8,714 nucleotides of DNA from an uncultured Pleurocapsa sp. (lineage in GTDB: Bacteria > Cyanobacteriota > Cyanobacteriia > Cyanobacteriales > Xenococcaceae): the NCBI GenBank assembly GCA_937884735.1, contig CAKZYI010000363.1, positions 1 to 8,714 of the forward strand, written 5' to 3'. Shown here one piece after another: positions 6,545-8,714 of this stretch. Both the position numbers and the translations under genes were made by a program. How positions within the stretch are numbered: the first letter of the stretch is position 1; every line of letters begins with the position of its first letter. A model generated the notes under the pieces. It did no database searches. It saw only the letters and a program-made list of their open reading frames with translations, and was not told the DNA's origin.

Positions 6545-6766
6545 ATCTTAAGTCATAGAATTGGAAAGATGACGGCAGTTTATAAAGAGACAAGCACTTT
6601 AGACTCAATAACTGCTCAATAACTATTAGATAATATTCTTTTTGAGTATCAATATTGTTATGTTGTGCGTGAGTCTTATTTTTGAACTGCTGAAGCAAAA
6701 TTTCGCGCTTTTAGTTTATGATAATGATAATCATTATTTAGCCTAATACTAATATATAACTATACA
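6545..6766 (+). promoter_or_regulatory. folC-znuA intergenic region and znuA leader
   Basis: 222 bp. No GC-rich intrinsic terminator for folC is visible; a weak 7-bp pair, AGACTCA (6601-6607) with TGAGTCT (6671-6677) followed by TATTTTTG, is the best candidate. A tandem CTCAATAACT repeat sits near 6604-6624. The znuA operator occupies the right end (6719-6739). No paired -35/-10 for znuA could be fixed. Confidence 0.4.
6719..6739 (+). promoter_or_regulatory. Fur/Zur-family operator upstream of znuA
   Basis: ATAATGAT (6721-6728), A (6729), ATCATTAT (6730-6737) is a perfect 8-1-8 palindrome. The 19 bp at 6720-6738 match the classical Fur box in 18 positions. TGATAATGATAATCA at 6719-6733 differs at one position from the cyanobacterial Zur consensus TGATAATnATTATCA. 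Because the next gene, 28 bp downstream, encodes a zinc-binding protein, Zur rather than Fur is the likely regulator, giving repression when zinc is plentiful. Confidence 0.85.
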
Positions 6767-7756
6767 ATGTATTTTTATTCGTCAGCAATTTCTAAAATCA
6801 AGCTTTTAAAATACTCCCTAATTGCCAGCTTAAGTTGTTTAAGTGCGATTACCTTCAGTACCGTTACCACTGCTCAAAACGATTCTAGTCCAAAAATTGT
6901 CTCAACTTTCTTACCAATTCATTTATTTACCCAAGCTGTTGTCGGAGATACGGGAGAAGTAGAAATTTTAATTTCTCCTGGTATGGGGGCGCATGACTAT
7001 CAAGCTACTCCAGACGATGCCAAACTACTATCTGATGCAGATGTGTTAGTGGAAAATGGTTTGGGTTTCGAAGAGTTTTTATCAGCTTTAGTCGACAATG
7101 CAGGTAACTCCAATCTTCAGCAAATTAACGCTAGTGAAGGGATTGAGGCAATCGAAGGGGAACACGACGAACACGATGAAGAAGAACATGACGAACACGC
7201 ACACGACGAACACGAAGGGGAAGAACACGGACACGGGCATCACCATGAAGAAGGAAATCCTCACGTTTGGTTAGATCCAGTATTGGCACAGCAGCAGGTA
7301 GCGACTATCAGAGATGGTTTAATTGCGATCAATCCAGGCAATGCAGATAGCTATAGTACCAATGCAGAGGCTTACATTCAGCAACTACAAGAGCTGGATA
7401 GTGAATTTCAACAAAGATTAGCACCAGTCGCAGGTTGCAATTTTATAACTTTTCACGATGCTTTTCCCTATTTAGCCCAACGCTACGGACTAACACAAGA
7501 AGCAATAGTAGAAATTCCTGAAGATAGAAATAGTCCTAAAGATATTCAACGAGTACAACAAGCTGCTAGGGAATATGGAGCTAAAGCCTTATTAACAGAA
7601 CCTGGAATTGAAGACAAACGCATCGAACAGATATCCAGTGACTTGAATCTATCCTTAGAAGCGATCGATCCTATAGAGTCGGGAGAAACCGATCCTCAAT
7701 ATTATTTTCAAGCAATGCGTGGTAATTTAGAGGCATTAGAAAGAGCTTGTCAATAA
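6767..7756 (+). CDS. znuA: zinc ABC transporter, periplasmic zinc-binding protein
   Basis: Cluster A-I (ZnuA/TroA) solute-binding protein that captures Zn2+ in the periplasm and hands it to the ZnuB permease. It has 329 residues. A signal peptide is evident: basic KIKLLK (10-15), a hydrophobic stretch (17-33) and a likely cut after TVTTA (about residue 36). Mature blocks include VSTFLPIHLFTQAVVGD. Metal ligands are predicted to be H76 (GAHDYQ), H166 (NPHVWLD), H230 (TFHDAF) and an acidic residue of TEPGIED (277-283). A charged loop rich in His, Asp and Glu spans about 132-161, with 11 His, the hallmark that separates zinc from manganese binders. Cys224 and Cys328 probably form the disulfide known in ZnuA. 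ATG at 6767, stop TAA. A Zur-type operator lies 28 bp upstream and znuC follows. Intact. Confidence 0.95.
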   Translation: MYFYSSAISKIKLLKYSLIASLSCLSAITFSTVTTAQNDSSPKIVSTFLPIHLFTQAVVGDTGEVEILISPGMGAHDYQATPDDAKLLSDADVLVENGLGFEEFLSALVDNAGNSNLQQINASEGIEAIEGEHDEHDEEEHDEHAHDEHEGEEHGHGHHHEEGNPHVWLDPVLAQQQVATIRDGLIAINPGNADSYSTNAEAYIQQLQELDSEFQQRLAPVAGCNFITFHDAFPYLAQRYGLTQEAIVEIPEDRNSPKDIQRVQQAAREYGAKALLTEPGIEDKRIEQISSDLNLSLEAIDPIESGETDPQYYFQAMRGNLEALERACQ

Positions 7757-7960
7757 TCATTAGTTGTTAGTCATTAGTCATTGGTCATTGGTTATCGGTT
7801 AGTTAGCACTAGAAACAAATAATGAAGAACGAATAGCAAAAGATATGCATTATTTGCGGCGAACCTAATAGCCTTACTTTCGGTTATGGGTCGCGGTATC
7901 CTTTAGGAATCCTCTTGGAGACAAACAACAAAGAACTAATGATTAATGACTATTGACAAA
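7757..7960 (+). repeat. repeat-rich spacer between znuA and znuC
   Basis: The left end (7757-7800) is a cyanobacterial short tandem repeat tract of GTCATTAG/GTCATTGG units. The 18-mer at 7768-7785 is matched in inverted orientation by 7935-7952 at 16 of 18 positions. Between them 7856-7920 holds small hairpin-forming motifs, including ATCCTTTAGGAAT and TCCTCTTGGAG. The block looks like an interspersed repeat inserted in, or grown within, an operon. It has no ORF, and its transcript could fold and uncouple znuA from znuC expression. Confidence 0.55.
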
Positions 7961-8714
7961 ATGCCTATTGTTACAGTTAAAGATTTATCGGTGATGCGTG
8001 GGGAATATCTAGCGGTAGATAATGTCTCTTTTGAATTACTGCCAGGTACTCATACAGCGATTATTGGTCCCAATGGTGCGGGAAAAAGTACCTTGATTAA
8101 ATCCATCTTAGGCTTGGTTGAGGCGCGAGGGGGTGAAATTAGCTTATTTAATTCTACTGGCAAGCAATCCAAGCGATTTAAACAGGAAATTGGCTATATT
8201 CCCCAAAAATTCCCCTTTGATCGCACTTTCCCATTAACTGTATCGGAATTAGTAGGTTTGGGTTTAAATAACAAACAGTGGTGGTACTCTAGTAAACGAA
8301 AACGAGAGAAAGTCGATCACGCCTTAGAACAGGTTCATCTAACTAAACAAGCCCAACAAAAAATCGGCACTCTTAGCGGAGGAGAATTAAAACGAGTTTT
8401 ACTAGCTTATTGTTTGATTGTTCCCCGTCGTCTTTTAGTCCTTGATGAAGCTTTAGCAGGAGTAGATGCTACGGGAGAAATAGAATTTGCAGCTTTACTT
8501 AATAATCTCAAACAGGAACACAATTGGACGATTTTGGAAGTCTCCCACGATTTAGATTTAGTCAGTAAATATTGCGACTCGGTAATCTGTATGCACCGTC
8601 GTAAACTCTATCAAGGCTCGCCCTCGACTACTCTCACTCCAGAAAAACTCTTACAAGAAAACGGTTCTTTAGATAGACCTAACTGTCGCCAACATGAAAC
8701 AAAACGACTACATG
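7961..8714 (+). CDS. znuC: zinc ABC transporter, ATP-binding protein (partial, runs off the window)
   Basis: ATPase that drives zinc import through ZnuB at the cytoplasmic face of the plasma membrane. 251 codons are visible with no stop, close to the usual total length of about 255-280. Numbered from ATG 7961: Walker A GPNGAGKST (36-44), Q-loop YIPQ near 77-80, signature LSGGE (138-142), Walker B LLVLDE with catalytic Glu163, D-loop AGVDATG, and H-loop His196 in VSHDLD. Residue 164 is Ala (LDEALAGVD) where relatives usually have Pro; this is not catalytic. A second in-frame ATG at 7946 would add MTIDK, but it lies in the inverted-repeat arm of the spacer, so 7961 is preferred. Neither start has a clear Shine-Dalgarno. 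It is co-directional with znuA; the 204-bp repeat spacer is unusually long for an operon. Zinc specificity is inferred from the neighbour, since Mn/Zn ATPases are similar. Confidence 0.92.
   Translation, partial: MPIVTVKDLSVMRGEYLAVDNVSFELLPGTHTAIIGPNGAGKSTLIKSILGLVEARGGEISLFNSTGKQSKRFKQEIGYIPQKFPFDRTFPLTVSELVGLGLNNKQWWYSSKRKREKVDHALEQVHLTKQAQQKIGTLSGGELKRVLLAYCLIVPRRLLVLDEALAGVDATGEIEFAALLNNLKQEHNWTILEVSHDLDLVSKYCDSVICMHRRKLYQGSPSTTLTPEKLLQENGSLDRPNCRQHETKRLH
8694..8714 (+). other. possible start of a downstream overlapping gene (znuB?)
   Basis: An ATG at 8694-8696 in a different frame from znuC opens MKQNDYM before the window ends. Overlapping znuC-znuB junctions occur in zinc-transport operons, but seven codons cannot identify a gene. 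Confidence 0.15.

Noticed and set aside
6465..6698. Minus-strand 77-residue ORF across the folC end and znuA leader
   Set aside because: Low-complexity composition, overlaps the folC 3' end, no motif.
7159..7250. Apparent tandem repeat of GAACACGA units
   Set aside because: It encodes the His/Asp/Glu-rich metal loop of ZnuA and keeps the frame; it is explained by protein composition, not a separate repeat element.
7856..7920. tRNA-like or riboswitch-like structure between znuA and znuC
   Set aside because: No TΨC-like GTTCGA motif, anticodon arm or known riboswitch core could be found; the short hairpins fit an interspersed repeat.
1..8714. Reassigned stop codons (TAA or TAG read as an amino acid)
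   Set aside because: TAA ends ndhH, rpsR, STAS and znuA, and TAG ends rpmG and the RDD gene at the expected lengths; the two internal stops also replace different residues.
1..8714. CRISPR array, defence island or prophage
   Set aside because: No regularly spaced repeats, integrase, transposase or nuclease-helicase genes; the content is housekeeping and metal transport.

Overview
The window is cyanobacterial chromosomal DNA. The evidence is a cyanobacterial/plastid-type ndhH (394 residues), the rpmG-rpsR pair followed by an RNase II/R-family gene, a cyanobacterial-type folC, five copies of the HIP1 octamer GCGATCGC (1153, 1871, 5909, 6242, 6317), AT-rich intergenic DNA, and short repeats of the TTAGTCATTGGTCA type. 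A unicellular or baeocystous lineage is a guess; the sequence does not fix the genus.

Layout. 1-2202, minus strand: an RDD membrane protein, rpmG (L33), rpsR (S18) and the 5' half of an RNase II/R gene, read in that order. 2203-3001: about 800 bp with no gene, holding a 118-bp element bounded by perfect 11-bp inverted repeats and, near its end, a second inverted repeat behind the next gene. 3002-3325, minus: a stand-alone STAS (anti-sigma-factor antagonist) protein. 3656-4840, minus: ndhH, with a clear intrinsic terminator just downstream. 5132-6544, plus: folC, interrupted. 6767-8714, plus: a zinc-uptake locus, znuA preceded by a Fur/Zur-type operator, then znuC, which runs off the end; a repeat-rich spacer separates the two.

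The most striking observation is that two conserved housekeeping genes each carry a single in-frame stop codon with family-like sequence on both sides. folC has TAA at codon 265, where Gln (CAA) is expected. The RNase gene has TAG at codon 340, where the family has Leu, just before the window edge. Neighbouring genes use TAA (ndhH, rpsR, STAS, znuA) and TAG (rpmG, RDD) as ordinary stops, so a reassigned genetic code is unlikely. Recent pseudogenisation, nonsense suppression or readthrough, or sequence error remain.

Functionally the window mixes translation and RNA turnover (L33, S18, RNase), photosynthetic/respiratory electron flow (NdhH of NDH-1), folate synthesis (FolC) and zinc import (ZnuA/ZnuC under a probable Zur operator). 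I found no defence system, CRISPR array, tRNA, rRNA or intact transposase gene.
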